In this document: one piece after another, positions 23,101 through 35,422 of the stretch | Numbering within the stretch: position 1 is the first letter of the stretch | Layout of the letters: every line of letters starts with the position of its first letter | Assembly: GCA_015680685.1 (NCBI GenBank) | Contig: MNCI01027502.1 | Coordinates: 343,559 to 407,558, forward strand | Direction of reading: 5' to 3' | DNA from: Gnetum montanum | Lineage: Eukaryota > Streptophyta > Gnetopsida > Gnetales > Gnetaceae | Length of the DNA stretch: 64,000 nucleotides | The notes under the pieces: model-generated | The model's input: only the letters and a program-made list of their open reading frames with translations | Databases searched by the model: none | Told to the model about the DNA's origin: nothing | Made by a program: the position numbers and the translations under genes

Positions 23101-23858
23101 CATAACCTCAAAGTTCAGGATTTGGTGAGTTTATCCTATTGTGCCAAGAGTGCTTGTTTAATTTCCTTTCCCATTACCATCTCCTTGAACCCAACCCTAT
23201 AACCTTATTATAGCCTTTCTTACCCTATACAACAATGTTGACCAAAGTTTGACATTCATGCACTATGGCCTTATGAAATCCCTTCATCATGCTCCACAAT
23301 CAAGTCCATTGAATGTAATGCATTTCATTCAATAGGAAAACCATTAAGTCCATCAAGAAGAACATACCTCGTTTGATGGTAAAACCATGCAATCTACTAG
23401 GCATAACACACCTAATTTAGCAGGAAGCCTATGTCATAGTTAGCCTTGGCAAATAAACCCAATGAATGTTTCGCTTTAGAAAACAAGGAGAAGAAAATTT
23501 CCAAGAAGTTAAATGAACTATGAACATCAAAAGTCCAAATAGATAGATCCAAACATGCAAAGGAAGAAACATAGTGATGAAAGAAACCTTGGAGTGAAGT
23601 GATGGTTCCTTAAACACATCTACCGAGTGAAACACACTTCAAAACATGAAGTGTAAAAATCACTTACTGATTAACATGTCAATACCATAGCTATAATTTC
23701 AACACATGAAATGCATTTCTAGCCCTCATAACCATTTTTCTATGACCTCATTACTATCATTTCATCATAGCCTTATCCTATCATCACAAGCACTCTTTGG
23801 CATGGTTTGACACGATTGAATTAGGCATGGAGAAGAAACATCAGTGATGGACCTATAG
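23101..23858 (+). other. 3' untranslated region of copy E
   Basis: No gene recognised. The last 60 bp (GGCATGGTTTGACACGATTG, then GGCATGGAGAAGAAAC at 23824-23839) match the sequence just outside the LTR at 47416. The purine-rich GGCATGGAGAAGAAAC is a candidate polypurine tract, although it lies about 20 bp from the LTR start chosen here. Confidence 0.5.
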
Positions 23859-23936
23859 TGGTGTTTGGTATTCTTTTGCAATGTCTCTCAAGTCAATCCT
23901 CTACATAAAAACAAAGAGGGACCAATGAAACACCAC
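23859..23936. repeat. Terminal hairpin of family 1 LTR, copy E
   Basis: Arms GGTGTTTGGTATTCTTTTGC and AACAAAGAGGGACCAATGAA plus ACACCAC, partly complementary; one of four such hairpins in the window. Confidence 0.7.
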
Positions 23937-24142
23937 CAAATTCTTATGTTGTAACCTTTGTAATCCCATCCCATGAAACATGAGGCAAAACTTCATTGTA
24001 AATATGAAGATTATAACCCATGAGATGCAATCTCACATACTTGATACTTTTGGGGCTAAAAAATACCTCATAAGTGGTCAAAGCCTCATCCCCCAATGAA
24101 AACGTCACATAATGTCTATATTTGGGTTTGNTTGAATGGAGG

Positions 24143-24330
24143 TGTAACTCACTTACCCCCAGTGTGAAAGGATGTAGTAGCATCTATGCTCAGCATGGAG
24201 GGGTGTAGTAGCATCTATGCTCAATGTGGAGGGATGTAGTAGCATCTATGCTCATCATGAAGGGGTGTGGCATCATCCATGCCAAATGTGATGGGTGTAA
24301 CCCTTAACCCAAAGTGTTAATATGTCACCC
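24143..24330. repeat. 31-bp tandem repeat in LTR of copy E
   Basis: Three near-identical 31-bp units start at 24173, 24204 and 24235 (TGTAGTAGCATCTATGCTCA core ending in GGAGGG). Weaker units lie on each side. Confidence 0.85.
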
Positions 24331-25344
24331 CCCTCAACATTGATACTTCATCCCCCAACATTGATACTTCATGACTAGGATCTCAACATAGCACCAACTT
24401 TAGCCAAGATCTTGCACATCAATGTTGCTATTGGAGATCCTAGTGTGGATGAAAAGATTTAGCATGAGTGAAATTACCATTTACTATTTTTAGTAAATGA
24501 AATGTCTTTGATGCCATGGGGGTATAACACTTACCCCATACCATAACCCCCCTTGATCTGCACATCCACTACACATGCACGTAGCTAGAATTTGCAGTAA
24601 TCAAGTCAAAATTTTCAACACCAATTAAGCACAACCCATAACAAAAATTATGGCCAAAACTCTATAAAATCCAATCTCCAACACCATGAATAGGTTCCAC
24701 TCATTGGGAATTTTTTGGCATTTGAGAGCTCTTACAACCTTGCAAAAACACATCTTCTCAAACTCCCCAGAGTGGAACCCCCATAGTTTGTTATCACCCC
24801 TTGAGATCTATGATACTTTGGTATCCACATTGAGTTGTTGGGAATCAAAACTTCTAACATTGCTCATTATGGTAGCCCAAGTTTCTCACATGTCGCATCC
24901 CCCCACATCAATGATGTAGTAGATCTAGTGTGGCAAAAATGAAGGTTCAAAAGCATCAAGAGTAGTAGGACCTCTAGATCATGGAGTTGATTGTAGTGAC
25001 TTCAATGGATCCTAAACCCCCATGGAAGTGAACCCCCCTTGTTGCAAAAGTCCATCTTATACACATTTTTTGTGCTTCTTTTATTTTTCTTAAATAAAGT
25101 TTGTAGTTCCATTTGCATACAAGTTTCATTCATCAGCTTTATTTTGGTGTAATTTACATTTTGATTTGTATTTTGCATTTGAATTTTTGTTACCTTGTTT
25201 TACATCTGGTAAGTCTCTAGGTGATCTGCTAGACCATCTAGGATGACATGGATCTTATTTTTCTCATAGAGGCCATAGAGATCTAGGGTTAAAGGTTTTC
25301 ACATTGGGAATTTCTTGGCATCTCCAACATTTTTCAATAAACTA

Positions 25345-26172
25345 CCTTGCCAAATATTTCTTCTTTCATAAGTTTTTACTACCAAAATTTCATATTCTAA
25401 GAATAATCTATGATCAAGAACCCTTCAGATTACCTTTACATCTTTCTAACTATCCATTCAATTCAATTTTACCACGAAAATTTGCTTACAATTCAAACGT
25501 TTTTTAAGGTGATGTTGTAGCTATGATATATTAGGTCTTGATACATCATAGCTATGAGGTCAGATCTATGATATCACTCATAAAAACTTTCATATATACA
25601 CATGGGAGTTAGAAAATTTTTCATTTTTCACATTCCAAACAAGGGGAATTCATGCTCTTATTTTGATCCTCTAACATCTAAACTTCCAAACTTCATAACT
25701 TCCTTGTCGTAGTTCCAATTTGCATAATTCTTGAATTCTCTTGATCATGGAATGATCAACTTAGTCATGGGGGAGAGTTCTATGCATATTTGTGCAAATT
25801 GAGAAAAAAATTTCTAATTCCAGGAAGAGTATATTAAGGGTAAGAGTAATAACAATCAATCAAATATTGATAGAAAAAATTGAATAAGAGCTAATAAACT
25901 TAATTATTCTTGCTAATTAACCATTTGAATATTCAATAAACAAGAGAATAATAATTATGAGTAGCCATAATAGTTAAAAATTGTTGAAATAAGAGATTTT
26001 TTTGAAATTTTTCTAACTCTTCAATCATAATAAGAGCTATAAAGTAATAATAAGGATAAAAGTTTGATCAGATCCAAGATCTTGAGAGAGGATTATCAAT
26101 CATTAGAAATCTATTTGATATCCTTAGGTAATGTGAAACAAATTCTTTATGATTGAAGATAGCTCCTAAAAG
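25345..26172. other. Spacer after copy E, no gene recognised
   Basis: AT-rich sequence between the LTR end and the decayed ORF. Nothing recognised on either strand. Confidence 0.45.
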
Positions 26173-28340
26173 ACCCACAATGGAAGAACCCTCACAACCA
26201 AGGATCAAAAGACCTAGAAGAAGAGGACAAGCTAGAGAATAGACTTCATAAGTAGAGCAAGAGGATCAATCCTTCAACATCCATAAGTAAACACCTACAA
26301 TAGAACACTCTACACAAGCTAAGGCTAAAGTATCACCAATTCCAAAGGATAGTGCCTCACACTATTAGCCAAGTGTCTTCAATCTATTTAGGAGAAATCA
26401 GTCATGTCCATAGTTATCATGGAAGTTAACTTCAGACCATTAATGAAATTTTCACATGGAAACATCTAAGAATAGCTCCAACCCTATTCTTTATGGAAAA
26501 ACCTATCATGCATTTGAGAATGGTACTTAGGAGAAGTATATTAGTTTTGGAAAAAAAAGCAGGATGATGCCATAGTTAAGATTAAAGGAGTCATAGTGCC
26601 TTATTTAGAGAAAGAAATCACAAAGGCACTAACTATTCCTAACATTAGAGCAAATATTGCATAAATATCGATAAGATTCAACACTAAATCAAAGAAATTG
26701 TGGCTACAAAAGACCTATGAAAAAGTGGATAAAAAAATATAGTGAATTGTATGATAAAGGGAAAGTATATTTCAAAATTGAAACTTACCATATTTTTCCT
26801 ACCAAAATATTTAAACAAATTTCCACCTATGTTGCTAGAGGAAGCACCATTGTCATGGAGAAATTTAATGCAAACATGACTTATTTATTATTCCTAGAGA
26901 TTCAAAGAAAAGAAGGTAGGGAAGATCACTTTTTCATTTTCTTACCTCATTAGAAGGTTGTGCAAGCAAGTAAGAGTTCTGAATTACACAAATAATGTCC
27001 TACATAAGACCTAGAATGCATCTTATGATAAAATGTAAAAACCAATGCCTCCAAAGAAAGATCAACTGGAAAAGCCAATAGGCATTAAGGGAGGTACAAG
27101 ATATACAGCTATAGAAAATTTTCTAGCCATGGAATAGAAGAAAGCAAGACCTAATGGATGAACGCCACCTAGTAATAGACTTAAGTCAAGTGCTCCACTA
27201 GCACAATAAGATCATTAACCTTCCATGAGCCAGTTGCAATTGATTGTTGAAATCATAAGCTGGGGAAGCAGGGAAGGTTCTACAATGTATAGAGTAGGAT
27301 ATAATCCTATAAGGCCTGTAGTATCAACAAGACCCACTAGTGGTCAAATATCTTTATAGGTAGGAGAAGATGAGGACTGGGCACAACAGATATTAGGGAA
27401 TGTTGTATCCTTCTAAGTCATGTTAGAGATAGGAGAAGAAGCCATAGTTATGGTAATGCAACACTAGGATGCTATAGGAGCAGTCAAGATACTTACTAAT
27501 TATATTAAAGAATCCTTTAATGTTATCATAATGCTACCAATAGATATTACAAGAGCCAAAGATGTGGAAACCATGGAAGGAATCTTTATGATGCAACAAA
27601 AGCATGAAGATATCTTAGATTGACTACTATAGATAGGGCAAGTAATGCAACATCTTTTTGATATCCCTGGTGATATTACTATAGTACATTTATATCTATT
27701 TTCAAGAAAGGATAAGCTAGTAATGGTAGAAACTAGAGTTGAACATGTAGAAAACAAAGGGTAAAGGTTGTAAGAAAAATTAGTTACATTCAGAGCAAAA
27801 AAAAGAGACCCTTCACAATACATAGTACCCAACCAAATAGAAAAATTCAAAATTAAATAAGTGGCCCAACTAATGGCCTAAAATATTCAAGTGAAGATGG
27901 AGAAAGAATGAATAGAATGAAATACCTTAGTGGGTAAAACACAAATGTATGCACATGTCAAAGCACTAGCTACCCTAGAGGAAGAAAATAAAAAGATTGA
28001 TGCAAAAAACATTAGGTTGACAAACATAGAGACCAAAAAGCATGAAAGACTATAGAAATACTTTAGGAACCAAGTGAAAATGTATAATCAAATTGTAGTG
28101 ATGGAAACATTCAGCGTTAGAAGGCTAAAAATTTCTATGTAAAATAGTTTAACCCTAAATCTATGGGCCTCAGAAAAGAATCTAGAGTACCTCAAATGTT
28201 CTTGTTAATCAATTAAGGACTTGGAAAATCTATTATTGAGTATGAGAATTTTAAAAAATAGGAATCTTAGCACCAAGATTTAAGAACAAATAGAAATGGA
28301 ATAATATGATAAACAAAAGAAACTACAAACTTTATATTAA
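26173..28340 (+). pseudogene. Decayed ORF of unknown function with C-terminal coiled coil
   Basis: One long + strand coding trace broken by stops and frameshifts. It opens MEEPSQPRIKRPRRRGQARE at 26173, a basic, nuclear-signal-like start. The best-kept part (26717-26953) reads KKWIKKYSELYDKGKVYFKI and then TYHIFPTKIFKQISTYVARG. Later parts hold IKESFNVIIMLPIDITRAKD and, at about 27950-28330, long E/K/L/N-rich helices (LEEENKKIDAKNIRLTNIET), predicted coiled coil. It does not match gag, pol or the antisense gene by eye. It lies between the LTRs of E and D, facing the latter. It may be an accessory ORF of another element or a host gene remnant. Confidence 0.5.
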
Positions 28341-28698
28341 ATTTACAAGAATTTGTTTTGAAATAGTGGTTAAGAAAGTATAGATCGTAGACTTTAATAG
28401 CTTGAGAAATCAAAACATCCTAAAAAAACTTAATGTAGATATCAGGGTATATTCTATAAAACAATATGCACCAATCTATCTCACATGATCTACTCTTAAG
28501 GATTTATTTACCATTTTTTCTCTCTGCTCTAGATGGTTTGCACTTAGGGGGAAATGATTATGTACTTTTTCTCTTACTTTGCTCCAAAATTCTCAAGTTT
28601 GGTTGAAAGTAAAAATGATTCAAAAGTCCTTCAAAAGATGCAAACTTTGATTTAAATAGGCTATGCACATATTGATTTCTTTCTAGCTGATTCTACCA
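28341..28698. other. Spacer before LTR of copy D
   Basis: No gene or repeat recognised. Confidence 0.45.
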
Positions 28699-29294
28699 TG
28701 TCACATCCGAAAACATTGGTGGCTGGAACACTGAGAGGTCATTGGGCATATAGACTAACCTCAAGTCCATGGGAGGGTTGTGCTAGAGAAAATAGAAATG
28801 GGATACCCTAAATGGCTTAGTTGATCAGATAGGGACTTATGTGGTGTAATAATAACCATTTTCAAAAGCTTGAAAATAGTATCGTGAACAAGAAAACATG
28901 TGTATTAGTAGTAGAAGACATAGGAAATTATGCTCAAATTTGAAACAAAATGTTGAAGAAAAATGAAATGAGAGTTTAAGTGAAGAAATGCACCACCCTA
29001 GGATTGGGAAATGTAGTTCTTGATTAAATAGTGTATAGAACTGGTATGTAGTGTTAGATAGGCACAACAAGGTAGCATGGCAATGTGGTCACAGTCTCTG
29101 GGAAATTGCAGATGCAGTGCTAGCAACTACAAGAGGGGCTAGACCTATCAAGCTTACAGTTGTCATGTTGTGTGAATGCTAGGTCATTGTGCTCAAGTGT
29201 GGGAGTGATGAAGATGCTAACAACATTCTAATTCCTGATGCGTAGGATGATTTCACCGATCATCAAACCACCTCTAAAATGTTGATTATGGTGG

Positions 29295-29302
29295 TATTTA
29301 TA
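29295..29302 (-). promoter_or_regulatory. TATA box in LTR of copy D
   Basis: TATAAATA on the minus strand in CCCTATAAATACCACC, at the place matching 5743-5750 and 45634-45641. Confidence 0.65.
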
Positions 29303-29729
29303 GGGCTAGGGTTGACATGAGATGTGGACTGAATGCCACGTGGCTTGGGTCCCACATAGCATGGCTATGAACAAGTCATGCTAACATGCTACGCTTAAAG
29401 TGTCAATCTCCACAAGATAGGAACCAGAACTAAACATCTGCCAAACTATGACCACACTGCCTAGACTGCATATGCCAAAGTCTAAGGGACTATCATGTAC
29501 CTATAAATAATGCCAAAAAAAATGTAACTTGGAGCCTACACTCTGAGACTATGTCTTCCCCCTCTTTTGAGTAAGGTCAAGCATAGTGAAAATTTTGGGG
29601 ATTAATAGGGGTTGCAAAAACAAACCAAACTATTGATCTTGGCCATTGAAGGGATGTCAAAGCTAAAATGAAGGTCAATGCAGAGTTCTAGGAGCTTATG
29701 GAGGTATTTAAAGGCATTTCCCAAGTGTC

Positions 29730-30390
29730 ACGCTATCTACACTACATGGCATAGCATAGCATAGTGTGAACACTTAGAAAATTTTTGCAAATTTTGGCTT
29801 ATCATGCCATCTACATGGTGCAACATAGTAGAGCATAGCATCCATATTTTGATGAATTTTGCTAAAATTTACAATGTTTCTTCATGGCACATTGATCACA
29901 TTTAGGAGGTGAAGTAGGATAGGAAGCCTTGGAAGCCAAAAAATTGCCAAATGCATCTTCCTTGCCTAGATAGCTTGTTAGACTTCTGGTCCAACACATA
30001 GAAAAAATTGAGCTTTGAAACTTGTGCTACGCTATTTACGTCGTGCAACGTAGTAGAGCATAATAGGCCTAAGAGATAGAAAATTTTCCAAACTATTTTT
30101 TCCATCCTAAGCATGTTTGAAAACTCCTAGCCTAGCACTTGGGTGGATTAGAAATCGAAACATGTGTCAAGCTAGGCAAGCTAAAGAGTGTAGCAAGCTT
30201 GACAATCTGGGAGATAGAAAATTTGCTGAACTATTTTATTCCATCCTCAATGCCCCTTGATAACTTTTGGCTTGACATTTATGCAAATTGATCTTGGAAA
30301 CATGTGCTACGTTGGCTGTGCTATGGAGCATAGTAGGAAAACTTAGAAAACTTTTGGACTTCTAGTGTGCTACGCTGTCTATGCTGCACA
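29730..30390. repeat. Decayed GCTACG-type repeats in LTR of copy D
   Basis: Five clusters (about 29737, 29800, 30026, 30307, 30368) of GCTACGCTATTTAC-like sequence paired with GTAGAGCATA-like sequence, separated by AAAATTTTGC-type spacers. The same clusters occur at 46075-46740. Confidence 0.7.
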
Positions 30391-30475
30391 ACATGACAAC
30401 AAAATTGGAAAAAGCTTGTCCAAATTTTGACACTTAGACAAATCTACCATCAAATTGAAGGAGCCTGAAATTAGT

Positions 30476-30551
30476 GGTGTTTCATTGGTCCTTCTTTGTT
30501 GATGTCTAGAGGATTATCCCAAGAGAGGTCAACAAAGAATACGAAACATCA
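30476..30551. repeat. Terminal hairpin of family 1 LTR, copy D
   Basis: Arms GGTGTTTCATTGGTCCTTCT and AACAAAGAATACGAAACATC, complementary with mismatches across a loop of about 25 bp. Confidence 0.72.
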
Positions 30552-30908
30552 TGATGAACATGACACTAACACTGTTTGTCAATGTCCACTTGGAAAACAC
30601 TTTGCTATACTTGAGAGTGGCAAAGGAATGAAGCGTGGTAGGGAATATTTTTAGGAGATGGGTCAAAGGGGACAAGGGAGAGTGTGGATAGAATGGGTAG
30701 CTATGGGATGTAATGCCACAATGGCTTGTTGCCATAGCATGATCCCTCATCAGAGTGGTTGTGAGGGTGTTAGCATGTAGATGTTTCCTTCTCTTTGGAT
30801 TTCAACCTCTCATTGGAGTGCTTATGAGATGGTCAATCCAAAGCCAAGCTAGTTGCAAAATGGAAACTATGCCATTTGACTTGGGCACTTGAATTGTTCC
30901 ATTTTCTT

Positions 30909-30955
<47 letters not shown>

Positions 30956-32029
30956 TTCTTTCCTTTTTTCTTACTTGCTTTTCTTTTATTTTTTTTTCAG
31001 GTGAAATGTATGTCATATTTTCTTAGAGGAAACTGCATCACATCTGTAGGACAGGTGTTTCCTCCATAGGATTTGTTATGTTACATCCATTTGGGGCTTT
31101 GACCTACCCACAAAGGCTTCCCATGGGACGAGTTGCATTATGTCCACCATGGGTCCAGTGGTTGGCTGCAGGAAAGGTTGCATGTGCATTGGTGAAGCCT
31201 GCAGGGGATGAGGAAGGTTACAAGATCAAGAGGTAGAGGTTAGGTTGGTTGAAGGGATCTTAAGGATATGCACTCTCAAGAAGCTAGGTGAGTTGAAGTG
31301 GACACATCAGAACAATGTAGTATCTTTCCATTGCGGTGAAATGCACCCTTGAATGATGCCACCCAGGCTTCATCCTACAAATGCAACATAGAGAAAATAA
31401 GAAAAATAACCACCATGTGAGATGAGACTAAAGTCCTACTTTCCTAGGACATTATGAGGGTCACAAGTGCTGCATCAGTTGCATGTAATGTCCAAAGTAG
31501 GAAGGCCAGTGCAGGCATTAGTAATGGCAGGCTAGAAAGCTCCAACAACCACACTTGAAGTGAGCAGTCATATGGCTAAGAGCAATGGTGATGTAGGTTC
31601 TTAGGTGTTCTTACCAAAGGCAAGAGCTAGGAAACTCAACTATAGGGTGAATAGCCATGATGTTGAATGCTCTTTTAAACTCTAACAATGGTGAGGGAAA
31701 AAGGATGGTAGTGTTGTGACTAGGCCATAGTAATTTTGGGACTCTAGTGTGTGCTACTAATGATAAGAGCTGCGACCAAGATGATTGACAGTGGTGACAG
31801 TAGCTTTAGAAGGTTAGTAAGATGCCAAATGGTATCTCCAGAAGATTAGCAAGATGCTAGGGATAATAATGTTGCAAATGTCCTAGAGGGGATTTCCTTG
31901 ATGACATGAAATTCATTCTAGAACTGCAACACCCCACCCTGTCTTGCCCAAGAGGCATGGGTAGGCAACAAAATATTGAAAGTATTCTTGCTCGCTTGTT
32001 CGCAGAACGATGTATGTTGGATTATAGGT
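30552..32029 (-). other. 3' untranslated region of copy D
   Basis: No gene recognised. It aligns with 3446-4561 of copy A (opposite strand). A (TC)n microsatellite of about 39 bp lies at 30911-30949. Confidence 0.55.
30911..30949. repeat. (TC)n microsatellite
   Basis: Uninterrupted TC dinucleotides, followed by a T-rich tract. Confidence 0.95.
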
Positions 32030-32365
32030 GTTAAATCATAAACCTAGTTTTAGGTCTTGGTAGATCATTGGCTATGCTAGTTTAAGGTCCCAGTAGATCA
32101 TGATCCTAATTTCAAGTGTAGGTGGACCATGATGCACTAGTTTAAGGTCCTAGCAAATTGCAAACCGATATGCTAGTTTAACATTGTAGTGGATGGTGGA
32201 TGGCCAGTTTAAGATCATAGTGGATCATGCTATGGGTGCTAGTTTAATGTCATAGCCCAAGGACATTCTGTGCCAATTTAACATCATAGCAGATGGTTTG
32301 TGTTAGTTTAACATCATAACAGATGATCTGTGCCAGTTTAACATCATAGCAGACGATCTACTTAC
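32030..32365 (-). repeat. TTAAACTAG-type repeats after integrase, copy D
   Basis: About ten units of roughly 30 bp. On the minus strand the core is GATGTTAAACTGGCACAGAT or GACCTTAAACTAG. It matches 3240-3445 in copy A in relative place and orientation. Confidence 0.8.
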
Positions 32366-32404
32366 CTTGCTTTTATTGTTGATGTGCTACTACATGTTAG
32401 GTGT

Positions 32405-33500
32405 AGTATGGCTTCAGGTATGAGTGGTTAACAAGATTTGCAAACTCATTGCCATCGAGAATAGCGAGCTTGAAGGCTTCGTTTTCATATGCCTTAGTGA
32501 CCAAGAAAATCCCTTCCCAGTTGGTTGAGAATTTATCTGTAGGCTTGCGGATGACCTTGAGGACTAGGTTCCCTTTCTTGATTAGGCATTGATGCTGATC
32601 ATGGTGATGCTTTTGCCATTACTTTTCTTGGTACCACTTGATGTGATCAAGTGTTTGGAGGTGTTCTTCCTCTATAGAGTTGAGGTTGATGGTTCTCAAC
32701 TCATTGTTCTAAGCCTCATCCATGAAGCTTAAGAGGATCATGCGGAGCGATGGGACCTGTAATTCAAGAGGCAACACTACTTCAAATCTATACACAAGAC
32801 TATATGACATTTTACCTATTGCAGTTCTGCATGTTATATGGTAGGCCCAAAGTGCATAGACTAATTATTTGTGCCATCATCGCTTGCTATTGTTAAGCAT
32901 CCTTTTCAAGAAGTTGACGATGACCTTATATATAGCCTCCACTTGGCCATTTGCCTAAGGGTAGTATGGTGATGAAAAAGAGTGTTTGATGCTAAAGTTT
33001 TCATAGAAGGATTTGGTTTTTGCACTACTAAATCGTGGTCCATTGTCTATGACTATAGTCATGGGGAGACCAAATTAGGTCACTATGTTGTTAAGAATGA
33101 ATTTGCAAACTTGCTGGGATGTTATCTTCCTAAGGGGGGTATCTTCAACCCACTTTGTAAAATACTCAGTTGTGGTAATGATGAAGTTGTGTCCTATGGA
33201 AGACTTAGGTGTTATAGGCCCTATGATGTCCAACCCCCAATGTTGAAATGGCCATGTAATTTGTGTGGTATGTAGTTTAGTAGGTGACATATGCATTAGA
33301 TTCTCATGCTGCTAACACACGTCACATGTCCTGACCTTGGAGATGCAATCACGCTTCATGTAAGGCTAGTAATAGCCTAGACACCTAATTTTTGCTACCA
33401 TTTCCATAGGAGCTATATGACCCCCACATAGTCCCTCATAGACTTGGTTAATGATCCTTTGTGCTTCACTGCAATTAACATAAGTTAACAGTATCCCATC
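32405..33500 (-). pseudogene. Integrase, copy D (catalytic residues kept)
   Basis: Would insert element DNA into the genome. The zinc-binding region (about 33460-33290) reads YEGLCGGHIAPMEMVAKIRC and later RTCDVC, the HHCC-type N-terminus. The core begins PFQHWGLDIIGPITPKSS (first Asp), then MTIVIDNGPRFSS (second Asp, about 33040) and ANGQVEAIYKVI (Glu, about 32930), so D-D-E is present. The C-terminal module ends NWEGIFLVTKAY and SYLKPYY. Several stops break the frame, for example YP-stop-ANGQ. It follows aRH and precedes the repeat block, as in copy A. Confidence 0.88.
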
Positions 33501-34215
33501 ATAGGATCTACGACATAGGGTATTTTCACCTACTAGGACATACTACCATGATATTTTCACATTGCATCTTTTCGAACATATGTTAAGTTTTTTGAGGGAT
33601 CTTCTTATTGGAGGTATGCCTTAATGTCATCATACCATTCTTAGGCATGAGATGTACTTATGGATGTAAAACTTATTGCATGGATTATAGGTTTAGTGCA
33701 ATCCACTATTGAAGTAGAAAAAGTAGAGAACATATTTGGCGATATTATTAAGGCTAAAGTAGCCAGTGCATCAGCTATGGCATTTTTGTTGTGAGGGATA
33801 TGTTGGACATCTATAGTTGCAAATTGTTTAAGCAAGTGTTTTGCCAAATCACAGTAAGGTTGTAGATGTTGTGCTTTAGAAGCGTAAACCTCTATGACTT
33901 GGTTAATGACTAGCTATGAATCACCTTCGACTACTATGTTTTGAATTCCTAACTCTTGAGCTACTAAAATGCCTCTAAGGAGACCTTTGTACTCTGCCAT
34001 GTTTTTTGTATAAAGAAATGTAAAGTGGTACATGAAGGATCAGATCTCTCCAAAGGGAAATTTGATAATAGCTGTGGCACTACCACTTTGTGTGGTTGAA
34101 GCACCATCAAAGTGTAAAACGACCTTGAAATTCGTAGGTACTTGGCTTATACTACTAACATGCTCATCTAGGAATTCTAGATTTATCATTGCCTAATTGT
34201 CTATGGGTGAAGCCA
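33501..34215 (-). pseudogene. Second RNase H (aRH-type) domain, copy D
   Basis: Minus-strand frame: INLEFLDEHVSSISQVP, then VVLHFDGASTTQSGSATAII (catalytic-type Asp in FDGAS), a MAEYKGLLRGILVAQELGIQ segment (Glu-type position), LVINQVIEVYASKAQHLQPY, and HIPHNKNAIADALATLA at 33641-33847 with the final conserved Asp. This is the classic RVT_3-like pattern (DGAS, E, D, NxxADAL). Its presence in addition to the RT-linked RNase H is a hallmark of Tat/Ogre elements. A few stops occur. Confidence 0.85.
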
Positions 34216-34950
34216 TGAGTTGCATGGCTATTGCTTGATCCTTTGTGGATGCCTACACTACGTAATGCATGTCAAACTCCACAGTTATTGCCTTTCATCT
34301 TGCTATTCTACTACTTTTATATATGTTTTTTGTAATAGCCCTAAGTATGTTACTTTTGTAAATGACATTGACTTAACTACAAAAAAGGTAGTGTATCCAT
34401 GTTTTAAGTGCAAAGACTAAGGCAAGGTAGTTTTTCTTCACATTGCTATATTTTTCCTCATGTGCTATTAGTGCATGACTTAGGTAGTAAACAAGAACCT
34501 TAGAACCATCATCTCTCTTTTGACAAAGTAGGGAAGCAAGGACATATTCGAGGTTGCAAGGTAGGGAAGTTCAACATGTCTTCATAAGTCCATGCAAATG
34601 CCTTGACATTATTGCTAAGAACTCTAGAGATGTTTTGTTGGATTTGAGGCTCTAGTAAAGAACTAAGCTTCAATGTTTTTTCCTCACCTTTACATGTTGT
34701 TACAAGGACTTCCATGAGGGGATCCTCAATCACATCACCTACTTCTAATTCTAGATTTCAGACTAGATATTTTGGCCAATCTAGTGATGTCTCTAGGGAT
34801 GCTATGTTGGTGTAATAAGGAGGTAGTTCAAAGTCCAAAAGCTTTGGGTTTACGCATCTCATGAGTTTTCCATAAGGTCCAATCAAGGCTAAAGGCAAAT
34901 GAAGACTCTCATATGCCTTCATTTTCTCAAAATATCCTACAAGATCACTA
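34216..34950 (-). pseudogene. pol: Pre-RT segment joined to RNase H; RT deleted, copy D
   Basis: From 34950 the minus strand encodes the segment before RT: LETSLDWPKYLV, then EDPLMEVLVTTCKGEEKTLK and VLSNNVKAFAWTYEDMLN. At about 34550 this jumps directly to RNase H: KRDDGSKVLVYYLSHALIAH, then YSNVKKNYLALVFALKTW. The whole RT palm, including YxDD, is missing compared with copy B. The junction gives the deletion point to within about 30 bp. The RNase H part is open for about 70 residues. Confidence 0.8.
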
Positions 34951-35094
34951 GAAAGACATCAAGCGGTACCTATTTAATAAAGAAAAATGAAGAAAAATGC
35001 ATAAAATGAGGAAGATAATGCTATAAATATTAACTATGCAGTATCAAAAGTGATTTATTTTTTGTGTTCTTTGGCATGGCATCAATGAGTCAAA

Positions 35095-35150
35095 AAAATT
35101 GCTAGTTTAAGGTCATAGTAGACCGTAGACTATGTGTAAGGTGTGAATCT
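35095..35150 (-). repeat. TTAAACTAG-type repeat unit between pre-RT and antisense gene, copy D
   Basis: One clear unit (minus strand GACCTTAAACTAGC) in the same place as 2480-2850 in copy A. Confidence 0.5.
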
Positions 35151-35413
35151 AGGCAAAGCTTGAAAGGCTTGATGGGGCCAAGCTGAATGTTCATCAAGCA
35201 AGCAGAAAAATGTGAAAATTTCTAAGTGTGAAAAGCTAAAAAAGTTAGAAAATTTTCTAACTCTAGGTGTTACACTAAATGGGACATGGGATGTTTCGCA
35301 TTACACATGGGACACAGGACATTCTATGTTATGTGTGGGACATGGAGTGTTCTACATTATGTGTAGGACATGGGACATCCTAGAAGGATGACAAGTTAGT
35401 TAACCCTGGAGGG

Positions 35414-35422
35414 TATAAATAA
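35414..35422 (+). promoter_or_regulatory. TATA box of antisense gene, copy D
   Basis: TATAAATAA in GGGTATAAATAAGGG, about 155 bp before the proposed start codon (35569) and on the opposite strand to the retrotransposon. Three GGGACATGGGACA-type direct repeats at about 35280-35380 may be upstream elements. Confidence 0.65.

Larger units (their letters stand above)
4562..25344 (+). mobile_element. Family 1 retrotransposon copy E (with nested insertion)
   Basis: Order on the + strand: LTR, gag, protease, TTAAACTAG-type repeats, antisense gene (-), 190-bp array, nested gag element (about 17780-20208, -), repeats, RT, RNase H, aRH, integrase remnant, 3' region, LTR. Span is about 20.8 kb, or about 18.3 kb without the nested element. 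The primer site and 5' leader expected after 6392 are absent. RT lacks its catalytic part and integrase stops early, so the copy is dead. Two RNase H domains place it in the Tat/Ogre group of Ty3/gypsy. Confidence 0.7.
23859..25344 (+). mobile_element. 3' LTR of copy E
   Basis: Starts TGGTGTTTGGTATTC with the family hairpin (23859-23936). The end (about 25200-25344) matches the last 150 bp of the LTR at 6392, including the TAAGTCTCTAGGTGATCTGC segment. It is about 350 bp shorter than the LTR at 4562. The centre lacks GCTACG repeats and instead has a 31-bp array. Confidence 0.75.
28699..30551 (-). mobile_element. 3' LTR of copy D
   Basis: About 1.85 kb, aligned along its length with 45041-47416 in direct orientation. 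On the + strand it runs from TGTCACATCC to GAAACATCA. It contains TATAAATA on the minus strand (29295-29302), GCTACG-type repeats (29730-30390) and the terminal hairpin (30476-30551). The sequence left of 28699 shows no primer site, so this is the 3' LTR of a minus-strand element. Confidence 0.82.

Noticed and set aside
32982-33275. 97-residue + strand open frame
   Set aside because: Lies opposite the integrase core of copy D, which shows the DDE residues in order.
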